64,000 nt of DNA from Pseudomonadota bacterium (lineage in GTDB: Bacteria > Desulfobacterota > Desulfobacteria > Desulfobacterales > Desulfobacteraceae): assembly GCA_018821535.1 (NCBI GenBank), contig JAHJLV010000020.1, forward strand, positions 1-64,000, given 5' to 3'. Positions 8,802 through 17,352 of the stretch are shown here, piece by piece. Made by a program: the position numbers and the translations under genes. Position 1 is the first letter of the stretch. Every line of letters starts with the position of its first letter. The notes under the pieces are model-generated. The model saw nothing but the letters and a program-made list of their open reading frames with translations. It made no database searches and had not been told where the DNA came from.

Positions 8802-11087
8802 ATGACTAAACAAACAAAAAAAATGGGAAGACCATGTAAGGAATTTAGCGGTGATCCTCTTTTAAGAGCCGAGAAACTAAAATCTTTACGAGCTTTTTTT
8901 AAGATGAGTCAGCAACAGATGGCTGAGAAACTAGGGATCAGCTCAGATCAAATTAGCAAACAGGAAAATGCTGTTAAAGGCAGAGAGCTTGATGATAAAA
9001 ACATCCAGAACCTTGTTGAGATCTTTAACGTTAGTATAGAGTTGTTTGATGATGATATCGACATCAAAACATTTGAAGAACGAATAAAGATACCTAAAGA
9101 AAGCCTGTTCGTAAAAATACCAAACAACTTACCAAGGATAGATTATGAATTTATCGGAAGAGAAAAAGAATTAGAAATTTTAATAGAAAATTTATCACCA
9201 GCTTCAAGAGCCTATGTATTAAGCATAACCGGCGTTGGTGGTGTTGGGAAGTCTTCTTTAGCTATAGAAGTTGCACGAAAGTGTATTGAATTATGCTTAT
9301 TTGACGCGGTTATTTGGTCATCAACCAAAAAGGAAATGCTGATTGATAATAAAATCAGAAAAAGTGAGTTTGTGAGATCAAATCTTGATGGTTTAGTTAC
9401 TAAAATAATCGAAGTGCTCGATCCAGAGTTGTCCAATAATCTTCCTTCAATGCAACAACAAATCGCTAAAGCAAAAAAATTACTTTCTATAAACAAGGCC
9501 TTGTTAATTGTTGACAATATGGAGACCGTTGACGATGAAAATATTAGGCTTTTTATTGAAGAAATACCGACACCAAGTAAAGCTCTTATAACAGATCGAA
9601 GAAGTGTTCAATCATCGAAAGCTGTTCAGTTGTTAGAATTATCCATACAAGAATCAATTGAAATTATAAATAAACAATGCCTTTTTCATGATTTGTATTT
9701 AGATTCTACACAACAAATGACATTGGCCGAAATGATCGGGGGAATACCATTAGCAACAAAGTGGGCCGTAGGGCAAATTGCATCACAACATTGGGACATC
9801 AATATGTTATCGACTCATTTAACGGATAACAAAGAAAAACCTATATTAGATTTTCTTTTTAAAAATTCGTATCATCAACTTTCCCCTAACTCAAAAATCA
9901 TCCTATCTACCCTTGCGCTAATTCCGGTTCCTACTACTGGTGAGCTTTTAGCTCAATACAATGAGATCGGGGAGAATGATGCTAAAGATTCTTTGTCACA
10001 ACTTTTGCAGTACGCTTTGATATCAAAAAATGAAGATATGGACCCTAAAATCCCAGATTCATTTTTTATCCCACTGCTCAAACACCGATACAGACTTTTG
10101 CCACTAACCAAACATTTTCTTGCTCAGCAAAATGAAAATCTTAACAATCAACTGAGTAAAAAAATTATTTCTTATACCTATAATCAACTAAAATCATTGA
10201 CAGATGATGTTAATTGGCCTTCTCCAAAATTGATTAAGTTCGTTGGAGAGAATAAAGAGCATCTATCATGGACTATCGAAGAATCGTACAGAATAGAAGA
10301 ATACTTCCTCACAACACAGATAATGAAATACGTCGGATATTCATTAGGGATTAAAGGAAAACATGATCTTAGACTTAAACTAGGAGAGATTGCATTTGAA
10401 GCAGCTCAATTAATTGATGACCATGCAGAACAAGCACGCAATTTAATATTAAACATGGGCTGGGTTTACTTTCTATGGTATGATTTCGAATTATCAGAAG
10501 AGAAGATAGTCAAAGGAATAAAAATAGCTAAAGCTTCGCACGCTATACTATTTGAAGCCATCGGTACTAGAACGGTGGGACTTATAAGGAAGGAACAAGG
10601 AAGACACGAGGAGGCTTTGAACTATCTATTAGAATCAACAAACATATTTAAAAAAATAAAACAGGACCATTTCCTATCCGTTAATTATGGCTCTTTAGCA
10701 AGTTTGGCGAGAGATTCAGAGAAATACGATGAGGCTGAAGATTACCTTGATAAAGCAATTAAGATTGCCGCGAAGTTGAAAAATAATGAGGAAATTTATT
10801 CTATATTCATGCAAAAAAAGACAAGGCTTCTTATTGAAAAAGGAGAATTGGACGAAGCCGAATCTTTCAATGAAAAGGCTCTCCAACTTTCTCAAAAAAT
10901 AGGTCGGCCGATTGGCACAGCATACTGTGAACATAGTGCCGCTCTGATACAAGAAAAGCGAGGGCATATTAATAAAGCATTTGAGCATATTGACAAAGCT
11001 GCAACATTATTTTCATCTTATGGATCTAAAAACGATTTTAAGGATGATTTTGAAAGAATAAATAAAAAATTAAATGTGCATTCTTGA
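8802..11087 (+). CDS. HTH - STAND (NB-ARC-like) ATPase - TPR protein
   Basis: A 761-residue three-part signalling ATPase. Residues 25-90 are an XRE HTH (MSQQQMAEKLGISSDQISKQE). Residues about 110-420 are a STAND/NB-ARC NTPase with Walker A GVGGVGKSS at 144, Walker B KALLIVDNME near 232 and a GLPL-like GGIPLATKW near 312. Residues 530-755 hold tetratricopeptide repeats (GRHEEALNYLLESTNIF, KYDEAEDYLDKAIKI). STAND proteins oligomerise after ligand binding by the repeat domain. Here the effector is DNA binding, so it is probably a ligand-responsive transcription regulator or phage sensor. It stands alone, divergent from the AlpA operon, in a mobile element, a common place for defence regulators. 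Confidence 0.85.
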   Translation: MTKQTKKMGRPCKEFSGDPLLRAEKLKSLRAFFKMSQQQMAEKLGISSDQISKQENAVKGRELDDKNIQNLVEIFNVSIELFDDDIDIKTFEERIKIPKESLFVKIPNNLPRIDYEFIGREKELEILIENLSPASRAYVLSITGVGGVGKSSLAIEVARKCIELCLFDAVIWSSTKKEMLIDNKIRKSEFVRSNLDGLVTKIIEVLDPELSNNLPSMQQQIAKAKKLLSINKALLIVDNMETVDDENIRLFIEEIPTPSKALITDRRSVQSSKAVQLLELSIQESIEIINKQCLFHDLYLDSTQQMTLAEMIGGIPLATKWAVGQIASQHWDINMLSTHLTDNKEKPILDFLFKNSYHQLSPNSKIILSTLALIPVPTTGELLAQYNEIGENDAKDSLSQLLQYALISKNEDMDPKIPDSFFIPLLKHRYRLLPLTKHFLAQQNENLNNQLSKKIISYTYNQLKSLTDDVNWPSPKLIKFVGENKEHLSWTIEESYRIEEYFLTTQIMKYVGYSLGIKGKHDLRLKLGEIAFEAAQLIDDHAEQARNLILNMGWVYFLWYDFELSEEKIVKGIKIAKASHAILFEAIGTRTVGLIRKEQGRHEEALNYLLESTNIFKKIKQDHFLSVNYGSLASLARDSEKYDEAEDYLDKAIKIAAKLKNNEEIYSIFMQKKTRLLIEKGELDEAESFNEKALQLSQKIGRPIGTAYCEHSAALIQEKRGHINKAFEHIDKAATLFSSYGSKNDFKDDFERINKKLNVHS

Positions 11088-11160
11088 ATATTTTATCGGT
11101 GACTCACAAAAGCGTGAGATGGTCAATTTAAAAGGAAGAGATGAGAGAGAACTGCATACA

Positions 11161-11306
11161 CTATGCTTTCTTTGTTAAGGGTATAATTTTATCTTCTTTA
11201 TTTACTGCGGCTACCCTGTCAATCGTATTTGCAACCAGTTGTAATTGGTCCGGTGCCAGGTGGGCATATCTTTCTGTTGCTTGAATTGTAGAGATCAACG
11301 ACAAAT
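11161..11306 (-). pseudogene. C-terminal fragment of a tyrosine recombinase
   Basis: On the minus strand this reads STIQATERYAHLAPDQLQLV and continues to VNKEDKIIPLTKKA and a TAG stop. It is the end of a tyrosine recombinase, including the Tyr of the ERYAHL box, with everything upstream missing. The neighbouring intact integrase has the related STIQLTERYSHL. It therefore is the leftover of an earlier integrase, next to its replacement. Confidence 0.75.
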
Positions 11307-11412
11307 ATTTTATCCCAGCAGCGTATTATAAATGACGATGGTCATTGTAGAATGGCGAGTTACTTTTTGGAAAACATTCATACAGCCAGGTCAATGCCTG
11401 CCATAATAATTA

Positions 11413-12636
11413 TCAAGCATGATCTTGTGTTTTATCCAAAGATGTAATATTTTTTTTAAAGTTAGCATCAAAGCGGCGTGCTGCTTTCTTTAATCCACCA
11501 GGCCTTAAATGGCTGTATCGTTCGGTCAGTTGTATAGTTGAGTGCCCCAGCAATTCTTTGACAATATAAAGGTCCGTACCATTTTGAACATGCCAGCTTG
11601 CAAAAGTATGGCGGCAAGTATGAAAGAGGGCTTTATCACGGCTGTCTGTTACTCCTTTATTAAATCCAAGTTCCTTGACGGTCCTATCGAATGTATTGCT
11701 TATGCTTGTGATTTTCTTATCATCACGATTTTTAAATACATGGTCAGAAGCGGCCTGCTTTTGATACCTTTGTTTAAGCATATTTTGGGTATCATCGGTC
11801 AGATAGACATGCCGTGTTTTACCTTTGCTGTCTCTAATTAATAGTGAACCATTATTCAGATCCACAACACCCCATATCAGAGAGAATATTTCGCCAGCTC
11901 TAACTCCCGTGTGTAAGGACAACAAAGTCATATCATGAACTTGCAGACTTTTGTTTTTTAAGGCATTCAAAAGCATGTCCACTTCTTTGTGACTAAAAAA
12001 ACGTAATCTTTGATTCTGAACTTTAGGTAATTTTACTTTCCTTGTTGGGCTTTCATAATCAATAAGGTCATTGATTCTGGCGTGATTCCAAACTTGCCGG
12101 AATGTAGAAAAACAGTACTGTATAGTCCGAGGTGCTGTTCCGGCATCCAACATATTTTTTTTTATTTTTTCCAAATTGAAAGCTGTAATTTTTTTAATGG
12201 GGAGGTGCCCAATTTCAGGTTTTAACCAATTTTTAAAATGTTCGCTTTCTTTGCGCCATGATTCTTTTTTCTTATTGGTTTTAGCATTAGGTAAATAGTT
12301 AGTTTCAAAATAATCCCTGAACAAAATATTCTCTTTTTCTTGTTGTTTGACTTTCGCCAAGCTGACTTTCCTTTTACCTTCTTCAATTTGTCGTTTTTCT
12401 GCTAATGTTTGTGGGCCTGTACCATTGCGATGATTCTCATGTAATTCAGATAATATTTTATTAGCTTTTTTCAATGTCCATCCTTTAGATGCCCATCCTA
12501 TAGATTCATCTTTCCTTTTGCCATTCAATCGGTAAGAAATAATAAAATATCGATCCTTTTTGACACCATGTTTTCTTGTAGAATGTTCCCGAAACCTTAT
12601 CCCAGGATATTCCGATTTTTGCCATTTTCCTGCCAT
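11413..12636 (-). CDS. Tyrosine recombinase (integrase) of block A
   Basis: A site-specific recombinase of about 407 residues from the ATG at 12636, preceded by TAGGAATAAACATC; a GTG 54 bases upstream gives 425 but has a poorer context. An N-terminal arm-binding segment rich in Lys and Arg, a SAM-like core-binding domain (about 100-190) and a catalytic domain are present. Catalytic residues are visible: Arg in HTGVRAGEIFSL, His and Arg in HTCRHTFASW, His in LLGHSTIQLTERYSHL and the Tyr in the same box. It lies 184 bp from the tRNA-Phe 3' fragment, so it is the likely enzyme that inserted the left-hand element there. Confidence 0.9.
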   Translation of the reverse strand: MAGKWQKSEYPGIRFREHSTRKHGVKKDRYFIISYRLNGKRKDESIGWASKGWTLKKANKILSELHENHRNGTGPQTLAEKRQIEEGKRKVSLAKVKQQEKENILFRDYFETNYLPNAKTNKKKESWRKESEHFKNWLKPEIGHLPIKKITAFNLEKIKKNMLDAGTAPRTIQYCFSTFRQVWNHARINDLIDYESPTRKVKLPKVQNQRLRFFSHKEVDMLLNALKNKSLQVHDMTLLSLHTGVRAGEIFSLIWGVVDLNNGSLLIRDSKGKTRHVYLTDDTQNMLKQRYQKQAASDHVFKNRDDKKITSISNTFDRTVKELGFNKGVTDSRDKALFHTCRHTFASWHVQNGTDLYIVKELLGHSTIQLTERYSHLRPGGLKKAARRFDANFKKNITSLDKTQDHA

Positions 12637-12820
12637 GATGTTTATTCCTATTTTTTTATCACTCAAAATTTTTATCCACCTATTGTCCACCGCTTTTTGA
12701 TGAAATGAAATGTTTAAAAATGATAGTCAATGAAAGTATCCATATCATGATAAATGTTTGATATCAAGTAATTGACTATAAAAATTATATTTTGTGAAGT
12801 TTTATGAAGATCTTTAAAAA

Positions 12821-12869
12821 GGGACTGAAAATCCCCGTGTCGGCAGTTCAATTCTGTCCCTGGGCACCA
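12821..12869 (+). repeat. 3' half of tRNA-Phe(GAA): attachment-site copy
   Basis: The sequence GGGACTGAAAATCCCC is an anticodon stem-loop with anticodon GAA. It is followed by a T-arm (GGCAG-TTCAATT-CTGTC), the 3' acceptor strand CCTGGGC, discriminator A and CCA at 12867-12869. No D-arm or 5' acceptor (which would read GCCCAGG) lies upstream; the flanking DNA is AT-rich and unrelated. This is a truncated tRNA gene copy of the sort left at one end of an element integrated in tRNA-Phe. By polarity the element that duplicated it lies to the left. Integrases flank it on both sides, suggesting tandem elements using one site. Confidence 0.85.
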
Positions 12870-12895
12870 CAACAAAGCAAGATTTAAAGAGGCTT

Positions 12896-13990
12896 TCAGC
12901 GGTTTTCACTGAAAGCTTTTTTTATTGGAATTTCAACGACTGTGCCTGGATTTGTGCCCACCTGTGTTTTTAGGTAAGCTTCTTGCTTTTTAGCAGCAAT
13001 CATCAAATCACCCTCACTTACTATATTGTATCTTTCAAATACAGATCTCGTTTTATGCCCCGAGATCATCATTGCAACTCTTTCTGGTATCCCCGAGCGA
13101 ACCATATTTCTGACAGCAGTTCTTCTTAGATCATGAAAAATACGATTTGGTATTCCAGCCTTAGTGCAAGCCGTTTTCCAAGCCCTCCGAAAGACTTTAA
13201 TTCCATCATCACCTTTACGGTTAGGAAAAACATAAGGAACAATGAGTCCTCCCCTTTTCTGTAAATTCCTTTGGGTATTGAAAATTTCCATCAATTCATC
13301 ATCCAAATATATTGTACGGCCTTCCTTATTCTTGGTCATCCCAATTTCCAACCAGGCAATTCTTTTTTGAAGATCAACATTGGACCATGTTAAGGTTTTA
13401 ATTTCATTAACCCTCCAGCCAGACTTGTATCCAAAGGTAACGAACCCTTTCAAATACTCCGGAAGGGCATCACGTAATGCCAAAAATTCATCATGATCAA
13501 AGAACCCTTTTCTAACGTTGTTTTCTTCCAACATTGAAATATGGGGGACCCTGTCGACAATAGGTGGAGTTTGTTGTGCCCCAAGGTTAAGCATCCTTTT
13601 AAGTGCCGCCAGTTCTCTATTTATTGTTGCATTAGCCGCACCATCATTAATTCTACTTTCAATAAATTCATTAATTTTAGGTGTTGTAATCTGTGGCACA
13701 TTAACTCGTTCAAATGATTTCTTCAGATGATTGACACTTCGTTGTGCTTTAACCAATGATTTTTTCTGATTGATTTTATAATCCTTCAGAAAGCTATCTG
13801 CCAGATCTTCAAAAGTTACTTTATCAAATCTTACTCCAGGGATCTTCCCTTTTGCTATATCACCTTCCTTTCTGGCCAATACTTTTTTAGCCACCATCTT
13901 TTTGGTACTTTCTGTACTTTCACGAAAGCACTTCCCATTCCGGTAAAATTTAATCCACCAGGTGTTACCTCTTAAATATAAACTTCCCAT
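12896..13990 (-). CDS. Tyrosine recombinase (integrase) of block B
   Basis: A 364-residue phage-type integrase. An AP2-like or arm-binding N-terminus (GSLYLRGNTWWIKFYRNGK) is followed by a core-binding domain and a catalytic domain with Arg in KSGWRVNEIKTLTW, HDLRRTAVRNMVRSG, His in MISGHKTRSVFERYNI and the Tyr of that box. It is unrelated in detail to the integrase at 11413-12636. The stop is only 26 bp from the tRNA-Phe fragment, so it is probably the recombinase of a second element whose left end is this att copy. A good ribosome site (GGAGGTATATT) precedes the ATG. Confidence 0.92.
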   Translation of the reverse strand: MGSLYLRGNTWWIKFYRNGKCFRESTESTKKMVAKKVLARKEGDIAKGKIPGVRFDKVTFEDLADSFLKDYKINQKKSLVKAQRSVNHLKKSFERVNVPQITTPKINEFIESRINDGAANATINRELAALKRMLNLGAQQTPPIVDRVPHISMLEENNVRKGFFDHDEFLALRDALPEYLKGFVTFGYKSGWRVNEIKTLTWSNVDLQKRIAWLEIGMTKNKEGRTIYLDDELMEIFNTQRNLQKRGGLIVPYVFPNRKGDDGIKVFRRAWKTACTKAGIPNRIFHDLRRTAVRNMVRSGIPERVAMMISGHKTRSVFERYNIVSEGDLMIAAKKQEAYLKTQVGTNPGTVVEIPIKKAFSENR

Positions 13991-14133
13991 AATATACCTC
14001 CATCATGCCTTGACGGGCACAAGATGGACAAACATGATATCACTGGTTTGATCTGTGACTTCACCATTTGGTAACATCATGTATTGCATCTTTTTAATCC
14101 CATCTGATTGTTGTTTGGTCAAGTAAAAACAGA

Positions 14134-14163
14134 AATGCTCTTAGTATTGAAACCAAGAGCATT
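14134..14163 (-). terminator. Bidirectional terminator
   Basis: AATGCTCTT (14134-14142) and AAGAGCATT (14155-14163) are perfect arms. On the minus strand the hairpin is followed by TCTGTTTTT and on the plus strand by GTTCTATTTTTT. It lies just past the stop of the small gene at 14176, ending that minus-strand row. Confidence 0.75.
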
Positions 14164-14175
14164 GTTCTATTTTTT

Positions 14176-14544
14176 CTACATATTTTTTCCATTAACTGAT
14201 TTAATGATGTTATCCAGCTGTTTAACAAATTTACTCATATGCAAAAGCTCTTTAAAGTTAACCCAACCAATTGGCGGAAATGATTGCAGACTTTGAAATA
14301 GTTTCTCAATTTGCTTTGTGTTCAGATAGAAAGCACATTCATCTTCAAGATTCTCATGGTCTAAAGGTCCGCCGCCACATTCAAAGCGCAAATCATCGTC
14401 TGGTAGCAGTTCCAATCTGTCTTGTACCAAATAAAATATATCTGCAATGTAATCCCCCTCATGTTCATCTTCATCAACTTCAAACAGTTTATATTTTTTA
14501 TCATTTTCATCTGTATTTCTAATGACCATATTAATTCTGTACAT
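14176..14544 (-). CDS. Small acidic protein, tandem family member 3
   Basis: A 122-residue acidic protein from the ATG at 14544 (GGGGGTAATAAAA upstream; a second ATG 15 bases earlier lacks a ribosome site). No known domain. The order of features, an acidic middle, then FYLNTKQIEKLFQSLQSF and a C-terminal helix, parallels the two genes upstream, whose matching segments read CLTELQVHRLSLKAP and IQLDTKQINRVREKAKP. I infer three diverged paralogs. Function unknown. Confidence 0.65.
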   Translation of the reverse strand: MYRINMVIRNTDENDKKYKLFEVDEDEHEGDYIADIFYLVQDRLELLPDDDLRFECGGGPLDHENLEDECAFYLNTKQIEKLFQSLQSFPPIGWVNFKELLHMSKFVKQLDNIIKSVNGKNM

Positions 14545-14628
14545 TTTTATTACCCCCATTTAATTTTTAAATTTGTTCTTCTGAATAAAATCTTCGGCAT
14601 CCCTTTTTTAGATGGATATCAAAGAATA

Positions 14629-14655
14629 AATGCCCCCAGGTTAACTGGAGGCATT
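14629..14655 (-). terminator. Hairpin after the second small gene
   Basis: AATGCCCCCAG (14629-14639) and CTGGAGGCATT (14645-14655) pair with one mismatch and a 5-base loop. On the minus strand TTTATTCTTT follows. It separates the second and third tandem small genes and may be a weak terminator. Confidence 0.6.
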
Positions 14656-14668
14656 TAAAATGAATGTT

Positions 14669-14974
14669 TTAATTATTTAGCTTGTTAATTATTTGATAGA
14701 GTTGACAGAATTTCTCTTTCGTCAAATCATCTGTGGCTCTAATCTTTTCTTCAACAGGGGCTTTAAGGGATAATCTATGCACCTGAAGTTCAGTTAAACA
14801 AACAATAATTGTTTCAGCGTCAAAAGATTCAATATCGACGCTTTCATTGAGGAATCTTTGAATTGCACCGATATGGTCGAAGGCTTGATAAATATCGTTC
14901 ACCACACCTGATCCATCTTCAGCGTACAACGTAAAACTTTTACCACCATTGATTCTTGACATGTATATACTCAT
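14669..14974 (-). CDS. Small acidic protein, tandem family member 2
   Basis: A 101-residue protein beginning MSIYMSRINGGKSFTLYAED with AAGGAGAGAG before the ATG. It has an acidic centre (ESVDIESFDAET), then LTELQVHRLSLKAPVEEK and a C-terminal helix. This layout resembles its two neighbours on the same strand. No known family. Confidence 0.65.
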   Translation of the reverse strand: MSIYMSRINGGKSFTLYAEDGSGVVNDIYQAFDHIGAIQRFLNESVDIESFDAETIIVCLTELQVHRLSLKAPVEEKIRATDDLTKEKFCQLYQIINKLNN

Positions 14975-15016
14975 TTTCTCTCTCCTTAATTCTTAGATTT
15001 TTTGTTGGGGTGTCTT

Positions 15017-15310
15017 CTACTTTTTAAGAACTATGGGTCCACTGCAGGTTAGTAGAAAAGTCATATCGGTATAGAGCTTTTCGAGTGCAGAATTTTGTTC
15101 CATCCATGGCTTAGCTTTTTCCCTAACCCTATTGATCTGTTTCGTATCCAGTTGAATACCAAATAACTCTCCGCTCTCCGAATAATGATGTTCAGGGATT
15201 TCACCAAGGAAATCAAAAAAGAAAGGAACAAAAAGATGGGACATAACCTCCGACTCAAAAGACCATTCCATAACTCCACCAGTATCAGCATTAAACATAA
15301 TTATTTTCAT
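15017..15310 (-). CDS. Small protein, tandem family member 1
   Basis: A 97-residue protein from the ATG at 15310 with GGAGATATAAA upstream; a longer frame reaching 15451 overlaps the HTH gene and is rejected. It contains FGIQLDTKQINRVREKAKP, matching the position of related segments in the next two genes. Unknown function; it directly follows an AlpA-like gene (10 bases), so it is in its operon. Confidence 0.65.
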   Translation of the reverse strand: MKIIMFNADTGGVMEWSFESEVMSHLFVPFFFDFLGEIPEHHYSESGELFGIQLDTKQINRVREKAKPWMEQNSALEKLYTDMTFLLTCSGPIVLKK

Positions 15311-15320
15311 TTTATATCTC

Positions 15321-15527
15321 CTAATTTTTATATTTATTATTTTCGATAAAAGTTTCGATATCCTGACAATCAACAAACATCTTCTTCCCAACCTGCACAT
15401 ACGGCAATTGCCCGTCCCAGATCTGACTTCGCCAGAACCAGTCAGTTGCACCGATTAAGGCTGTTAATTCCTTTATGGAATAAAGCCTTTTCTTGGGCAC
15501 AGTATGGGCACATTGAGTTGAAGACAC
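15321..15527 (-). CDS. AlpA-like HTH (MerR-type) protein
   Basis: A 68-residue DNA-binding protein with KKRLYSIKELTALIGATDWF as the winged-helix recognition part and VGKKMFVDCQDIETFIENN as the wing and last helix, typical of element-encoded excisionase/AlpA proteins. It starts with GTG, GGAGAA lying eight bases upstream. It heads the row of three small genes. A regulator or directionality factor for the 12896-13990 integrase is likely. Confidence 0.72.
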   Translation of the reverse strand: MSSTQCAHTVPKKRLYSIKELTALIGATDWFWRSQIWDGQLPYVQVGKKMFVDCQDIETFIENNKYKN

Positions 15528-15550
15528 TTGTCAATTCTCCGTTTTCAGGC

Positions 15551-15578
15551 AGGCAGGGGATTTGATATCCCCCGCCCG
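15551..15578 (-). terminator. Hairpin downstream of the ParB-methyltransferase gene
   Basis: A strong GC-rich stem around GGCAGGGGAT and ATATCCCCCGCC with a 3-base loop lies 11 bases beyond the methyltransferase stop. There is no long U-run on the minus strand, so termination efficiency is uncertain; it may also insulate the following AlpA promoter. Confidence 0.5.
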
Positions 15579-15588
15579 GTTTGTTTAA

Positions 15589-17178
15589 TTAAACTGTTTC
15601 GAGTTCCAATTTTTTATCAGAAGTGATTTTTCTGACAGAATCCACCATCCCTTCCGACATCATTACTTCGACCTTTGGTTTTCCCGGTTGATTTGCTTCC
15701 AGTTCTTCCAGGGTTCTTTTTACATATTCACCAACCCCATCAGTTTCAGGCTCCTCAACTCCCAGTTTTGCCATGATAGTTGCCTTGTAACGCAGATCTC
15801 TTTCATATCCGACGCCATCTCGGCCTAATTCCCTTGCAACCTTTACAGTGGTGCCGGACCCCAGGAATGGATCAAGAACAGTGTCACCGACAAAGGAATA
15901 CATTTTGATTATCCTGCGGGCGAGTTCTTCTGGAAACACGGCTGGATGTCCAACAGCTTTTCGTATTCGGTCTATATTCCAGACGCTCGGAGCATAAACC
16001 TTCCATTCTTCCCTGGTAAGACGAGATGCCAGGACGATATCTTCGGACGGGAGGACTCGTTCTCCTTTTTTCCTGAAGATGTAGATGGGCTCATGTCTGT
16101 TCACAATTCTGTACTGCGTATGAACGGTCTTGTCGGTGTAATTGACAGTATCATCCTGGGTGAACGGATTTGCGTCTTTAGCCCATACGATCTGATCCTG
16201 GAGATAAATGCCATATTTACTCAGACAGGATTGATAAAAATGAAGCATTGGTTTGATCTGGCCTGGGTCGTCCACTTTCTTGTTCTTGAAGTTGATGATG
16301 TCCGCTACGTTGAGGGCCAGAACTCCTCCGGGAACCAAGACCCTTGCGCATTCATCCATAACAGCCTTGACATTCTCCCGATGCTCATCAAAGGAATATC
16401 CGACTTCGTATTCCATGCCCGCGAAATAAGGAGGACTGGTGAAGATGCAGCCAACAGATTTGCCAGGAATCTCACTCATGTTTGTTGAATCCTTGAAATA
16501 CACACCGGGGACATCCTGGGCTGGTACTTCTGCTGTTGGTTCTTCTTTTTTGCTCTCCTTCTTGGCCTTCCTGTTGATCCTTTCTATATTATTTCCTGTT
16601 TTTTTTGCAGACCAATCATTATCAATAGCAAGCTTAGCAGCCCTTTCAATTTTTGCGGGGTCTTTAAGCTTTCGTAACTCTTCCCCATGGGCTGCGGTCA
16701 GCTTACCCTTGGTAATTTGTTTCTGAATTTTTTCAGGAAGATCCAGCAGGTTGATGATTTTTGAGATTTGAGACTTGGAGCCATAACCAAGTATTTCGAG
16801 ATCTTCATATGTATATTTGAATTCATCTCTCATCCTTTTAATATGCTGGGCACGTTCGATGGCGCTCAACTGATTCCGTTCCGTGTTCAGAATGTAGGAT
16901 TTGTGAGCTGATTCCCCAGGGGTCAATCCTTCACAAACGATGCAAGATACGGTTTCATAGCCGAGAGTTTTTGCCACTTCAGCCCTTCTGTCGCCATCAA
17001 GGATATGGTAACTGTTGTCAGCAATCTTCTGGACTACGATCGGGTTCATGATACCATCGTGACGAATACTTTTGGTAAGGGCTTCAAGATCTCCTCTTTC
17101 CAGTCTCGGGTGATTTGGATCTTTGCTTAACTGGCCGATTTTGATTTCGGCCAATTCCCTTTTGCCTTCTTTTTCCAT
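15589..17178 (-). CDS. ParB N-terminal domain fused to DNA methyltransferase
   Basis: A 529-residue fusion. Residues 8-100 are a ParB/Sulfiredoxin-like nuclease domain (DGIMNPIVVQKI, HILDGDRRAEVAKTLGY), followed by a ParB HTH region to about 200 (ERAQHIKRMRDEF, SKSQISKIINLLDLP). Residues 225-480 are a beta-class methyltransferase with catalytic TSPPY and a C-terminal AdoMet-binding DPFLGSGTT. The SPPY form is typical of N4-cytosine or N6-adenine enzymes. No restriction nuclease is adjacent, so it may protect element DNA from host restriction or mark it. AGGAG lies before the ATG. The 240 bp upstream holds a repeated operator-like sequence. Confidence 0.9.
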   Translation of the reverse strand: MEKEGKRELAEIKIGQLSKDPNHPRLERGDLEALTKSIRHDGIMNPIVVQKIADNSYHILDGDRRAEVAKTLGYETVSCIVCEGLTPGESAHKSYILNTERNQLSAIERAQHIKRMRDEFKYTYEDLEILGYGSKSQISKIINLLDLPEKIQKQITKGKLTAAHGEELRKLKDPAKIERAAKLAIDNDWSAKKTGNNIERINRKAKKESKKEEPTAEVPAQDVPGVYFKDSTNMSEIPGKSVGCIFTSPPYFAGMEYEVGYSFDEHRENVKAVMDECARVLVPGGVLALNVADIINFKNKKVDDPGQIKPMLHFYQSCLSKYGIYLQDQIVWAKDANPFTQDDTVNYTDKTVHTQYRIVNRHEPIYIFRKKGERVLPSEDIVLASRLTREEWKVYAPSVWNIDRIRKAVGHPAVFPEELARRIIKMYSFVGDTVLDPFLGSGTTVKVARELGRDGVGYERDLRYKATIMAKLGVEEPETDGVGEYVKRTLEELEANQPGKPKVEVMMSEGMVDSVRKITSDKKLELETV

Positions 17179-17352
17179 TTTACTTCTCCTTGTTAAAAAT
17201 ATTTTGGGTTTCCCCGGTTAGTGTTGTTAAGCGCGCTTGGAGATTAGATATTACAAAGGGCGTGCCAAGAAGAGGAAATGGGAATATAGTTAATTTTAAC
17301 CAACTGAAATTATGTTATTTTTTGATGATTATCGAAAAGGACAGAGGTGGGA

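Noticed and set aside
12770..12780. TTGATATCAA as an Fnr box near 12760
   Set aside because: The two half-sites have no 4-base spacer and no related gene is near.
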